Under the pieces are notes generated by a model, which worked only from the letters and a program-made list of their open reading frames with translations, did not search any database and was not told where the DNA came from. Positions 49,001 through 61,470 of a stretch of DNA of 64,000 nt are shown piece after piece; position 1 is the stretch's first letter, and the number at the start of each line of letters is the position of its first letter. A program made the position numbers and the translations under genes. Origin of the DNA: Schoenoplectus triqueter (Eukaryota > Streptophyta > Magnoliopsida > Poales > Cyperaceae); contig CAXKVV010000114.1 in NCBI GenBank assembly GCA_964058805.1, forward strand, positions 270,548-334,547, given 5' to 3'.

Positions 49001-49159
49001 TTTTAAATTAATCATACTTAGTGTGAATATGCGATAGAGATTGAATAGGCTTGTGCTCTTCGAATTCTAATCCTGTCCGGCATCGTATAATATAATAGAT
49101 AAACCGTTGGATTATTTAAAATTTATGTCGACTCAAATTATGAAAAAAAATTAATAATT

Positions 49160-49165
49160 CACGTG
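49160..49165. promoter_or_regulatory. G-box CACGTG upstream of the ERD7-like gene
   Basis: CACGTG core within TTCACGTGCT, about 650 bp upstream of the ERD7-like start codon. It is a typical bZIP/bHLH site; use in vivo is inferred. Confidence 0.4.
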
Positions 49166-49405
49166 CTAAGCAGGACGGTACAGCCCAGCAGGATATTGAT
49201 TCATGCCTCCTCGCATTCACTCGCATTGATTAACACGGAGCCAAGTAAAGGTGTCTTTCCGTACACGTACTCCACGCGCTGTCCACATTTTATTCTCCGC
49301 CGCTTTGAATTAAACGGAAGGATTTCTTTTTGAGTAATAAGTAAAACGGAAGGGTTTCTCTTATCCGCATGTGCATATCGAATCCAACGGTCAGTACCTA
49401 TGCAT

Positions 49406-49428
49406 GCCGACATTATTGCTTACGTGTC
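49406..49428 (+). promoter_or_regulatory. DRE/CRT plus ABRE pair
   Basis: GCCGAC (49406-49411) matches the DRE/CRT core RCCGAC, and TACGTGTC (49421-49428) matches the ABRE, only ten bases apart and about 385-405 bp upstream of the ERD7-like start. DREB/CBF and ABF/AREB factors are known to cooperate at such coupled sites in dehydration-responsive genes, which suits the downstream gene's family. Confidence 0.55.
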
Positions 49429-49810
49429 ATGATCTCAGTAATCATAGATGGTCTCTTTTCCGCGCCTAATATCTGAGGAGACCAGAAGAATCTCTTTCTC
49501 TATCGGGAAAAGGAGAAATTTGGTTATCTATCTGTACATAAATGTATGAACCGGGTAAAAATCCCATGGAATATACTGCATAATGACCTGCCACTTAAAA
49601 GGTTACATTATGGCATAGCACAGAGGCAAAGTGAGACCCAAACCGAGCTCTCGACCACTTTTCATTCGCTCTTCTTCCTCTTCTACTTCCAGACGAAGTC
49701 TTCACAACTTCCTTCTCTATTTATTACCTCCATTGAATTTTTTCGCACTAATCATCTCCCATTGCAATCTGTTTTCTCTCTCGCTCGAGCTAAAAGACGC
49801 CTGAAAATTG

Positions 49811-52257
49811 ATGGCATCTCAGAACCCGAACACCACCAGTTCAAAACCTCTCTATCCCAAAATCATAGACTCCCATCCGGATCTCAACACCCCTTTTCTC
49901 TCTTCTACTCCTAAACCTAGTTCTAGTTCTTCGTTGTATCCAAAGGTTGATCTCTCTCCCAATCCAGAACCTGGACTTAACCCAAGTGCTGGTTCTAGTT
50001 CTACTTTGTATCCAACGGTTGAAGTGAGCAACCTTGCGGAGAACCTATTCGCCTCGGAAGAAGATCATCCGCAAATGGAGCCTCCAGTAGAAGAGGTTTT
50101 GATAAAGGTCCCCGGAGCAGTACTACACTTGATTGATCGTCAGAGAAGCGTTGATCTCGGATCAGGTGACTTCTCTGTTGTAAGGATCAAGCAAGGGAAT
50201 AACACAGTGGCGGTACTGGCGAGGCTTGGAGAGGCGGTACAATGGCCTTTGACACCTGATGTGGCGTCGGTGAAGGTCGACTTGTCCCACTATTTCTTCT
50301 CCATTCATGCGCCTCATACACACGGTGATGATGAAGAAGGTACTAACTTGTTGGTATTTTGAGAATTCCACTGTTGACAAATGTTGTTTGATTTGTTTCA
50401 ATTATCTATAACTATTTAAGTAGAGGTATACCATTTTTTTCTGACAGCAAATTTGTACTTTTGGACTAATTACAGAGAAATCAGAATCTGAGACGCAGCT
50501 TCTGAATTATGGTCTAACCTTTGCGGCAAAAGGTCAAGAAAAACTATTGAAGGAGTTAGATAAGATTTTGGGGACCTACAGCAGTTTCTCTGTGCAGAAG
50601 GTACATATTTGTCCTATTTGCTTTAGTAATTTCCATGTTTTAATTTTTGAAATGGAATGGTTACAACTTACAAAGTTCATAGATGTAATTAAAAAAAAAT
50701 CATTACGCGTCTATAAAAAAACTCACCTGCTAAGGGATTAATAAATGCTCGCTCTTTCTTGACTGTTAACCAGTTGGCTGTCTTAACTGGCCAGGCAAGT
50801 CAATAACCTGTTTAAATTATTAAATACGTTTTTCAATATTTGGATAGGGACTTGCATCTGTTCATTCAATACACTGTTAAAAATATTTAGCCTACTTTTG
50901 GAAGTAGAATTGTGTGGTAAAAATAGAAATGTTGTCCTTGGCACTTTAACCATTTGGAATAAAAAATGGAAAAAAATTGTGCAAATTATTTTTTACTAGC
51001 ATATGAAATTAAAGAGATTATATACTTGTTGTTGCTGTAACATACTGGTTTCTGGCACTGAAAGACCCTGTATAATAAAATGTAACAGGTGGTAGCTAAA
51101 GGGAAGGAGAAAAGTGAGGTGCTTGACACATCAATTGAGACTGGTATGACTCCAGAGGAAGCGATGGGCCCTAAAAAAGAATTAATTGAAGAGAGATCAG
51201 CTGCATTTTGGACCACACTGGCTCCAAATGTAGAAGACTATAGTGGGGCTATTCCTAAGGCTATTGCCAAGGGTACTGGCCAGGTAATCAGAGGCATATT
51301 ATGGTGTGGTGATGTTACTGCTGACAGGCTCAAGTGGGGTGAGGGGTTTCTCAAGAGGAAAATAAGCCCCAGCTCCAAGCAGGCTGAGGTTAGCCGTGAT
51401 GCCTTGAAAAGGATGAAGAGGTATATACTTTTCCCCCTCTAAGCACTTTTACAACAAGAAGATTTAGTTCATTGCTTTTTGTAAACTAAATATTGTGCCC
51501 AACAGAAATGATTTTGGCCTACAGATAGAAAGCCTATTCCCACTGCTTATCCTGTCTCATTTACCTAATACTAGAGCTTAAACACTTGAATTGATCCTAT
51601 ACAAATGCCAAAAATCAGAGTTTCCAGCAATGGAGGAGAGAAATAATATTGCTACATTACCGCAAAAAAACTGCTCAAGTATGTTTGTTGCTTTGTATGT
51701 ATAGGGTCAAGAAGGTCACAAAAATGTCAGAGACAGTTGCAAATGGTATTTTGTCAGGGGTACTGAAAGTCACCGGGTTCTTCACTAGTTCAGTTGTCAA
51801 CTCAAAAGCTGGAAAGAAATTCTTCTCCCTCTTGCCCGGCGAAATTGCTCTTGCTTCTCTTGATGCATTTGGTATGTTCTTAATTTTTTTCTCAATTGAG
51901 ATAATTTAATTTTCTAGTAGCAGACCAGCAGTCTGTTCTGTGGTTCTAACATTTCTGTTAATTTTAATCCATCCAGGGAAAATATGTGATGCTGTTGAGG
52001 TAGCTGGGAAGAATGTCCTGCAAACATCGTCAACTGTGACGACGGGATTTGTAAGCCACAGATACGGTGATGAAGCAGGTGAGATTACAAACGAAGGGCT
52101 CCATGCGGCTGGGCACGCATTTGGGACGGCGTGGGCTGTCTTCAAATTAAGAAAAGCTTTAAATCCTAAGAATGCTGTGAAACCTTCTTCAGTGGCCAAA
52201 AATGCACTTAAGGCCGCTGCAAGTGAAGTAAAGAATGGCAATGCTAAGAAGAAATGA
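49811..52257 (+). CDS. ERD7-like senescence/dehydration-associated protein
   Basis: Five exons: 49811-50339, 50476-50600, 51089-51420, 51705-51871 and 51977-52257. GT-AG introns and phase are consistent throughout, giving 477 residues. The N-terminus has three spaced LYP[KT] motifs (about 14, 42 and 67) in a Ser/Pro-rich, probably disordered region. The senescence domain starts near 96 with VLIKVPGAVLHLIDRQRSVD and continues with NTVAVLARLGEAVQWPL and SHYFFSIHAP. Later come LLNYGLTFAAKGQEKLL, APNVEDYSGAIPKAIAKGTG, ITADRLKWGEGF-like, TGFFTSSVVNSKAGKKFF-like and NEGLHAAGHAFGTAWAVFK blocks. These match the plant ERD7/spartin-type family closely in order and length (Arabidopsis ERD7 about 450). 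Members bind membrane lipids and lipid droplets and are implicated in cold and dehydration responses. The Met at 49811 is the first in frame before the conserved part. Confidence 0.93.
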
Positions 52258-53840
52258 CATTCTTATCTTTTCTTTTGTTATATTGGATTAGGAGCTTGTA
52301 TTTTGCCTCTTTTACTTGAGTTTCACGAACTTTTTGTTCTTTTTTATTCGTGTGGTTGTTTTAGACGTAAATTAGTGTTTGGTTTGTTTTTTTTTTTTTT
52401 GTACAGAGAATCAGAGATCGATTGAAGTTGTTTTTCGTAGAAGTGAGAGGGAGTTTGTTAGAGGCAAACCTGTGCAGTTTGTAACTGAAGTTGCACACAT
52501 TTATTAGAGTTGTTTAATGTTGTTATGTTGTGTCAACTTCTCTTGTAAACGACTTTTTAATAATTTTAGTCTTCAAATGTTGTCTCAAAAGTTGGAGGAA
52601 AAAAATTACTATAATTGTTATTTTTATTAAATCTTTCGAACGTTGAACCACTTGAAGAAGGTTAAAATTAAATTAATGCAATGGCGCTCGTGTTAGATCG
52701 CTGATGTTGCTTTCACAATACCTAAGCTTGAAACGCATGATCCCATTATCAGGGGATCCCTTCTCTTATATTTTGCCAATTCAATGTCATTGTGTGAACA
52801 TGTGAAGGAAGGAAATCATTGTGTGAACATGTGAAGGAAATTTCTGCACCTCACTTTCAAGCTTCTATATTAAGAAAACAGGCCTTGGAGTTTATATTAT
52901 AATTAAATTATTTTAATAACTAACTCATGACTTTTGTGGTGGACACGTGTGATGTTTTTTTTGGACTTCTGCTTTTATTGTTTCCTTTAATCATCCCTGA
53001 CAAGATTAATAACTATACCTGACCGGAAAAAGAAGTTATTACTTCAAATTCTAAATTTTCAGATAAGAAACCAGTCAAGATAACTCTTTACTATAAAATA
53101 ATAAAAAGTATTACGACATATATATTTTTATTTTATTTTTAAACTAAATTATTCTATTAATTAAAAAATACTTTAATAACTTAAGGGGAGAAAAAATATT
53201 AAAAAGTATTTTTTTATAATTTAATACAACTACATAAGTAGTTAGAGTTAAGAGGGGCAAATGCCCTTTGAAACCACTCTCCGTCCTTGGGTAATAAGGT
53301 ACGTATATTTTCTGCGGAAAATTTTTATGCGGAGATATTCATAGAGAAATTACAGTTTAAAAAATCACAATAGCTATGAAAAAATCTGAACATAAATTTT
53401 AATGCATAAAACTATTTATTATTATTAAATTATAATCATTAATAGAGATAATTTAACTGTTTAAATCAAAACAACTGCACCTACACATGTGATATGAATT
53501 CGGGTAATAAGAGTGGAGCGTATAAGACAGTTTGAGTTGGATGAGCGATTTTTTATGTTTGGGTACGAAATAGACAATTTGGAAGTTTTGATGGGTACGA
53601 ATGCAATTACACCAAAAAGGCCAAAACGAAACGATTCAAGTTAAAACGGCCGACCTGGGATAGCGACAAATGGAAAAAAATGATGCTGCTTTGCGAAACC
53701 CGGAGAGGCAGAGACCGACTCAAGTTTATGATGTAAATTTCCTCGTAGAATTGAGAAATAGCCGAGGAAGGAAATTTCCTTCTTAGACAAATGGAAATGC
53801 TACCTTTTCCCCACTCTCCACAAAACCTGACATCAGCAAC
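52258..53840. other. 3' flank of the ERD7-like gene and intergenic
   Basis: The first few hundred bases are the probable 3' untranslated region, with T-rich runs near 52389-52400. A short direct duplication of TCATTGTGTGAACATGTGAA lies at about 52788-52835. The remainder is AT-rich, without gene evidence. Confidence 0.5.
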
Positions 53841-53844
53841 GGTC

Positions 53845-53850
53845 TATATA
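53845..53850 (+). promoter_or_regulatory. TATA box of the CBP60-like gene
   Basis: CTATATAAGAG 40 bp before the ATG at 53890 fits a plant TATA box. It would imply a very short 5' leader. Confidence 0.5.
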
Positions 53851-53889
53851 AGAGCTGGAGGTTTCTCCTTTCCATCACGCCGTCCTCTA

Positions 53890-56800
53890 ATGGCTCAGAA
53901 GAAACGATCTTCACTGCCAAGCGATGGCGCCGGACCGTCCCGGCCGTCGAAAAGACCAAAGTCAACAGCCCGGTGAGTGGGTCCCACTTATGATTTGTCC
54001 CAAAGTTCAATTATCCCTTGGAAGTTCTTCATTTTGTTAGTTTGCTTTCTGAACAAATTTTACTTTGACAGTTTTTTGTTTTTTTAAGCCCTTAGGCTGT
54101 ACTCACACACACAACTCAACCCCCACACCCCACACTTCTATAGGCGGGATTTGATAGTGAGATCTCCTTCAAGGAAGACTATATCACTATCAACTGCACT
54201 AGGCAGCGGTGACTGATAGTTTTTCTCATTGCAGCTTTGCAGAGAATACGACTCGTCTTTCTAGGCGAGAGTTGGAAGCGATGGTATGCTTTCTCTTTGT
54301 TTCTTTTCATTTTGTTTTTTGTTTTGTCGTTATTGTTGGGACGTCTGATGGTTGTGTTAGAGATTGTTGATTTTATTTTCCTAAACCACGGAAGTCTTTG
54401 CTTTTCATTGTTTTCAAAAAACTTTGAGCTACAATTTTGCTTTTGAGAATTTGAATTTCACATCTTTTCAGAGTCAAGTATTCTTGTTAATTTTGCGTCA
54501 AATTTCTCTCCAATCCTGTAATAGGACATCCAATCGCTTATATAAATTGAATTGAATTGTTTTTTCTTTTTGGATGAAGGCCACGTTTTCTTTCCGTTCA
54601 TTGAATACCAAATTTTGGGCTAAATTAGCAGCATTACTGTTTGAGGGTTTAATTTTCAGGAAATAAATATACTGCTTCCTGGTCTATTGCTTTAATGCAT
54701 GCTCTTGTTTGCTCAAAAGAGTATTTTAACATTGTTTCTCTTTTGTTATAGATAACTGAAAAAGATCATTTGATCGAAAAGCTACTGGCTGAGAACAAAC
54801 AACTGAAAGAGAGATCACCTATCTTTCAACACACTACTGATGTGAACCAAACAAGAAAGTAAGCAATCAAGGAGCATCTTTCATTTTTAATGAATTTGTA
54901 CTAGTCTTGTCTGGTAATTGTCAGAATATGGTGGCCAGCATAAAACTGCAATGGTCTTATCCAGAACTGGGCAGTCTAAGTTTTTATTGATTTCTTTTCT
55001 TCTTCGAGATGAAAATTGTACATTGTATGCTTAACCAAAAACCCCCCACCCTGTATTAAGAAAGGTTGAAGAATGGTTGATACATTAACAAATTTGTACG
55101 TAATTTAACAGTAACTTGTATCTTACGTAATGTACTAAGAGTAAACTTATTATAGAATTTTCCAAGCCCCTACATCTCGTATATTCCAAATTTTCATAAA
55201 TGCAAACTCTACTTTCTATCTTTGTAGTGAACCAGTTGGTGGTGACCAGTATAAAATAAGGATACTGGGTACCATAGGAAAACGGGTGTATACAGGTTCT
55301 GATGTAAAAGGACAGGATGGAAAGCTACTCAAGGTGGTTATGTATTACAATAATAAGAAAGTTACATGGGAACCCTTTTCTTCAGTGATGTTTGAAATTT
55401 TGGTTGTTCAAGGGGACTTCTGTGTGAAGGATCAAGAAAGTTGGAGCTCTGAAGAGTTTGAAGGTAATTTGGTGAAGGCACGGAAAGAAGTGGGGGTTAT
55501 TTTGACTGGTGTTTGTAGATCAAAGTTTTCTAATGGGGAGGCAGTTTTACATGGTTTAAAATTTAAAGATAACTCCAGTTGGTCTGAAGGGAAGAAATGG
55601 CGGCTTGGAATTAGGGTTTTGGGGTGCTTGAATGTGAGATTCATAGAAGCAATCAGTGAACCTTTCAGAGTTTTGGACCGGCATGGTAAAGGTATAATTG
55701 AGAAATTTGTGTACTATTTCATATTCTTCGGTTAGATCATTTTATTTCTAGTTTTGTTTCTCAAGATGGTTCAATTGCATACGGCACTATCATAAAAAGC
55801 TGAATTTTGGTAATTTAAGTTCAGTTGGCATTAGCTATGTATTATTTAATTTACTAATACCTATGTTTATTTATCTAGCATCTGAAAAACCACATCCCCC
55901 GTTGTTGACAAATGGAGTAGAGTGCCTAGAGAGAGTCGGTTACAAACGGGCCTTAAACCTCAAGAATAATGAAATTCACACTGTTATGGATTTTTTGCAG
56001 TATTATCACAGTAACAAAACCCATCTCCTCGAGGTAAGATAAACTTTTTTATCACACTGTTTCATGTGCATAAATGGAATTTGAACTGTTTGTCAGATCT
56101 ATCTTATTGCATAAATGGAATTTTGTTTCTAACCAGAGCTTAAATAGTTTTTTTTTTTTTACTTTTCTTCCTTTCCATTTGCAGAAGTTGATGCACCTTG
56201 CAATGACACATATACACAACAAAAATTAACAATACCAATAATAAATTACAAATTATGAATTTGGATATTATTTAGCTTAAGATTTTATTACCAGATAAGA
56301 CTTTGTTAATAGGTCAGAAATTTTTGTTGCATATATGTTAAGAAATATGAAATAAGCAGACTACGACATTTTATTTGTAGATTCTTGGCATAAATTCAGA
56401 ACTAGATGAATCTTGGAAAGCTATGATCTGTCATGCCAAAGAGTGTGATACAGAACCTGATTTTTACGATTATACGGAAATGGCAACTGATGATGATACG
56501 TCACAATCTGGTGAAGGTACCAGGGTTTTTTCTTTTGAAAATTTGTTACAAACCCTTGCAATATGCTAAATACACTAACATGATCCTTAAAAATGACAGT
56601 TGAGCCATTTTTTTCCAAGCAAGCACTGGAACTTCCATCATAGTATCATATAATCATTTTTCTTTATTTTCCAAGTATTTCATTCAGGTCAATTCATGCT
56701 TTCTTGAAGTGAAGAATGAGGATTGGTGAAATAGCGGAGGATTACATATCCTTATGTATTAATGTGCACTTAATTTTATAAGACTATAGCAAAATAGTGT

Positions 56801-59670
56801 GATAGGAGTCGCCCAGAAATTCCAAATTGAATATTTCTTGTCTTTTTCTCACGCGAGTACTACCTCGCTCCCTCCGTGCCTCCTCCTGACTTTCCCTTTT
56901 TGGTCTAATCCTCTTCTGCTCCCACCCTTCTGTTATTTCTTTTTTCTAGATCAAGCTGATGTACAGGATGTTATTACGAGCTCTTCTGATTTTGATGTAA
57001 GTATAGTTTACTTGGAGAGGCCTGAAAATGATTTGGCATTTTCTCCTAGATGTTTCTTAAATAAAATACAATAAATTATTTTTTTATTTTAATGCAGGAA
57101 CAGCTGCAGGATACTGAAGCTGATGCAGATCAAAATGCCAGACCTGACCTTAGCCCAGTTCAACACTACAACTCAATGCAAGGTCAGGAATCTTAATTTG
57201 GTCCTATATCTTGGATCAAGTTTTCGGATTGGGTATAAATCAGATTGTGTCTGGACATTTTAGGTCACAGTTATCTTGCTTTCTGTTCTGATTGAGTTCA
57301 GGAAGTCCGAAGGGCAGAGTTCGGGTCATTGTTCAGGTTCCAATTTGGTTGAGTTCAGGAAGTCTAGGGTTTAGGTTGTCTTCAGGTTGTGGCTCACTCA
57401 GATATGGATTGAGTTGGGTATCATGTCATTAGCCTTCTAGTTATCTCCTGTTTCATGTCTATTAAGTTTGAATCAGGTCTTGAATTTTTGCTTGGTGGAC
57501 TTTGAGGTCTTCTCTAGTTGTATGACGTGTGAGTTCAAGTTGGGTTTCAAGTTATCCTACTATGGAAAAAGGTTGTGGTTGTGTTTGTGTTAGTTTTACT
57601 ATCGAGCAAAAATCGAGTCAAGTATGATCACACAGCTTATTCGAATTGTCTTGTTTTGCCACCACATCTCTCTCATCGTCTGTTAAATTCTTTTCCAGAT
57701 CAAACTACTTGTGCATGGGATAGACAACAAGTCACTTTTGATTCTAATTCTGATGTAAGTACAGATTACCTGGAGATGCTTTGAAAAAAAATTTGGCATG
57801 TCCCCTGAGGCATTTCTTGAATATGTAAGACAATTAGTTTACTCCTGCTTTTATTGCAGGACCAAATGGCAGATACCAATCAAAATGCCACACCTGACAA
57901 TAACACACTTCAACTTTACAACTCCATCCAAGGTCAGAAATCTTCATTTAGCACTATCTCTAGCCTAATTGTGGTTCAGTCAATTATTGATTGTACAGTT
58001 GATTCTGCAAGGCTGAGTAGGATAGGTTTGGCTAATAAAAGTGTGATGTACGAGTAGGACCCAATGTTTTCTCTGGAAAAATTGTTGTGGACTCTTAGAA
58101 TATGCTAAATACCTTGATATGAACCTGAAAAAGGAGAGCTCCCGTTGTTCCAAAGCATTAAGAATTTTCATCACAACATCTTATTATTATTATTTTCTTT
58201 TGATTCCCAAGTACCTGTCCAGCTTGATTCATGATTTGCTGAAGAGAAAAATTGAGGACTTAATAACAGCGGAGAAAAAGCTATCCTCGCTTACCAACGT
58301 GTACTTGTAATTTTATAGGTCTGCAGGAAACAGTTTTACAGTGTGGCCGCAAAAATTTGAATAAACTTTTTCTTTAAAAAAATTCAGATGATACCTCGAT
58401 GCAAGTAGTGGAACAAGGATGTTCTTCTGTTTTCCTGAATTCAACTGAACAACTTTACTCAATATACCAGGTAAACTACTTTTATGGATGTCTTGAAATT
58501 CACTTGTTAACCTACAAATCTGTTCTTGTACCGCTATATGCTTCATACCATGTAAAAGGTTTCTTTGCTTAGTGAAACTGTCAGACAGGTTCAATACCTT
58601 CTTTCAAATAGTCTTTATTTTTGTCAAATATCAATACAAAAGTGCTAAACTATTACAGTGCCTCAGCTAACACACTGGAGAAGTCTTTTAAGGCCTGAGA
58701 ATTAAGGACCAAGAATTTTTATCTTTCTAATATGGGTTGATGTCTTTTGTTCATTTTTTTATAAGGATGATAGCTCCTGGGAAGGAAATATAGGTGGTCA
58801 AGATACTCTTCAAAACATGATGGCCTACTATTCGTTCTCTCCAGGTGCTCTTCTATGCACGACGGTGTCCTATCCATACACACCAGCATATTCCGAAGCA
58901 GCACGTGCACAATTCTTGAAGGAACTTAATGGTAAATGTGTCTTTTGTGTTTTATTTTCAACCTTCACCCTGTTGTTATCTTCTAACAACAATTGTTCTT
59001 AAGAATAAATGTTGGCAGCCTCTGTCAAACTTCAAAAAAAAAAAAGTCTTGTTAAGGGTTTTATGCCATTAATAAGGTGCTTAGTGCTTTTAGTTTTATT
59101 TAATTTTTACTTTTCCTTAGGCAGTAAATATTGTATGTGCTTCACTGAAGTCGAGATTCATCATATGTATTTTGTTTAACATAATGCTGCTGTCCTTTTT
59201 TTATCAAAAAGAAAAGAAATACATAATGCAGTCCATTGAACCTGCATCAGTTTTCACAATAAGAAATTCAATCAAGTTTTATGATCAATATATGAACATT
59301 TATACTTCTGATTTGATGAATATTCTTGTAGTCATTCTCTTAGTTACTCTATCAGTTCAATCCTGATGGAAGAAATACCATACTATTAAGTCGTCATAGG
59401 CATGCACTGGAGAATACAAGTCATTAGAACAGGGCCACTGTCAAGGTTTCAAAAACATATAGGAAAAAAATAAAATGAAGTCATAGTAACAAGGAAAGAG
59501 AAATTACAAAGTTGTGTCATGCCAAATTACAAAGTGATGCTCGAATTCATTATTATCTCATGTGTGATTATTGTATTACTTCAGTTAAAAAGGCATATTC
59601 ATTGCTAAAGGGAGGGTTTGCAGCTCTCTGGCTTCTAAAACATGTGATAAGAAAGCGGCTTGCGGGCTAA
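53890..59670 (+). CDS. CBP60-like calmodulin-binding transcription factor
   Basis: Thirteen exons: 53890-53972, 54235-54283, 54752-54858, 55228-55691, 55879-56033, 56381-56516, 56950-56996, 57098-57182, 57699-57754, 57860-57932, 58388-58470, 58766-58931 and 59585-59670. Phases agree throughout; 529 residues. The N-terminus is short and basic (GPSRPSKRPKS, likely nuclear signal), followed by a coiled coil (about 42-66). The CBP60 core spans about 86-322: ILGTIGKRVYTGSDVKG, FEILVVQGDFCVKDQESW, GVILTGVCRS, LKFKDNSSWSEGKKWRLG, ISEPFRVLDRHG, LERVGYKRALNLKNNEIHTV, and ILGINSELDESWKAMICHAKEC. CBP60/SARD1 proteins bind DNA and often calmodulin, and control salicylic-acid immunity genes. Exons 7-8 and 9-10 look like a duplicated pair. 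The last exon encodes a basic amphipathic helix (SLLKGGFAALWLLKHVIRKR), a candidate calmodulin-binding site. Known family members have a longer N-terminus; this is a divergent branch. Exon 12 contains an optional internal donor (CCAG|GTGCTC at about 58843). Confidence 0.88.
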
Positions 59671-59759
59671 TCTAGGCTTCTGAACTTGTTGAAACCTAAC
59701 GTATTGTTGCTGAGACTGTCATACAAAGTGGTTGGTTTTTTTGTGTTCCGCTTAAACTA

Positions 59760-59867
59760 TTTCAGTTATGACACTGCAAAAGATGTAGAATATTTTAGTA
59801 CCACAGGTGGTTGATTTCAGTTATGATACTGCAAAAGATATAGAATATTTTAGTACCACAGGTTGTT
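59760..59867 (+). repeat. 54-bp tandem duplication downstream of the CBP60-like gene
   Basis: Two adjacent copies of TTTCAGTTATGAYACTGCAA... with period 54 and only a few mismatches lie about 90 bp after the stop codon, probably in the 3' flank or untranslated region. Confidence 0.85.
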
Positions 59868-61470
59868 GATTTCCTGATTTTTCCTAGAAGGCATATTCAT
59901 TTCTTGTGATTTTGTGGGCTACGCTCAAATTGAGTAGTAAAATATAAATCTTTGCTTTTGTAAAGTTTTTTTAAGGTAATTCTATCTGTCTGTAAGTTAG
60001 TTTCCTATGTAAGGGTGAGTTGCAGTATTGTAAAAACAGTGCAGTATATAATAAGCTTTTTTTTTCTTTTAATTACTGCTTTTCCAAAGCTTGTAAGTTG
60101 TGGTTTTTTTTTTTTTTTTGAAGACCAGTTGACGAAATGCCAACCAACAATTTCATTAATTAACAAAAGTTTTACATCACAGAACAATTTAAAAGTAGCC
60201 ATCACAAACAGGCATCTCCTTGTATGTTACACACATACATGTAGAGAATTATAGTTACATGACCACAGAACTATCTAACAGTAAGTTGTGGTTGTTGTTC
60301 CAGCTTTCTTAGAGGAATCCTTATTCCAGTTCTCATTTTAGATTTTTACGGCATATCATACAACTGTTGTTGTTGTTGTTGTTGTTGTTGTTATCATACC
60401 AATTTACTTTCTACTGGAACATGAACTATGTTTATACTGTTGTACAAAGAATGTTTCAATCTTTGTGCTTCAGCTCTTGTTGTGCGCCTCTGCTTCATTC
60501 AATCTGCCAGAGAGGATGCATACTTGCATGGCTAGGTTGTGTGATTCCTGTTCTTTCTTCCCTTTATCAATTTTGTAACATCAAATTCATAAGTGAATTC
60601 CATGTAGTTATAATGATGACGCAAAATTAATACAATGTGAAATTGTGATCCCCTCTCATTAGAAATTATAGGGATGTGATGTGGTGCCATTTCATCTTTG
60701 CCGATTTAGCTTTATAAACAGTAAAGTGAGCGTGGGACCCCAAGAATTTTCTACTGCCAAAAATACCTATGTAAGCAAATTTTTGTGCAGTCAGCAGTGG
60801 CAGGTTTTAAGATCATTGGAGCAACCAGAATCCAAAATTGAATAGCACTTGTTGTACCCAAACTATGGAAACCGCAATAAACAAGTGTTAAATGTTTGTT
60901 TGCAAGCCACAGTCCGAGTTCAATTAGAAAAATAGAGATTCCGCAATTAAAAGCTGAAGAATTCATCAATATATACAAATGGGAGCAGGAAGAGGAGCAT
61001 CAAATTATTTTCTTATTTTTCGTATATAGGTGCTCTAGTTCTTTTTTTTTTTCTTCCTCCTTTTCTGAATTTCTGATCGATCTACTAAGTCAAATAAAAT
61101 GGGGTTGAAAACTTGAAATGATGAAACAATGTGCTATTAAACGCGTTTCCCAGTTACTACGCGCAATTATATAGGCCCCTATAGCTTATATGATCTCTAT
61201 AGGTGAATGAATGAAACATTATGACATTTCTTTTATAAGCAACAAAAACCAATAAAAAACAATTTTCATAAATCAATTATTCTTTGACGTTTGCTGCATA
61301 TAGAGTACGATGGTAGTAACTAGGAACTTTGAGTATTTTTTTTTTCCTTCTTCTCGTTGGTAGGTTAAGCCTACTTTGTTTTTTTATTAAAAATGCCACC
61401 TGTTAGTCTATCTATATCTACGACCTTTCAGCATTCTCTGTTCCAACAGGTTTGACAAAAAGCCCCTCTA
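59868..61470. other. Intergenic between the CBP60-like paralogues
   Basis: Contains T-rich runs (60059-60070, 60103-60119) and a TTG microsatellite (60366-60391). It serves as 3' flank of the first gene and promoter of the second. No additional exon with CBP60 similarity was found here. Confidence 0.5.
60366..60391 (+). repeat. (TTG)n microsatellite
   Basis: About eight consecutive GTT units, an ordinary simple repeat between the two CBP60-like genes. Confidence 0.9.

Noticed and set aside
57190..57560. Repeated GGGTTCAGGT-like motifs as a possible element in an intron
   Set aside because: The repeats are weak and without termini or target duplication; probably ordinary intron sequence of the CBP60-like gene.
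59040..59370. Additional exon of the CBP60-like gene in the last intron
   Set aside because: No open segment with correct phase and splice sites fits; the 59585-59670 exon joins cleanly to 58931 in phase and matches the paralogue's last exon.
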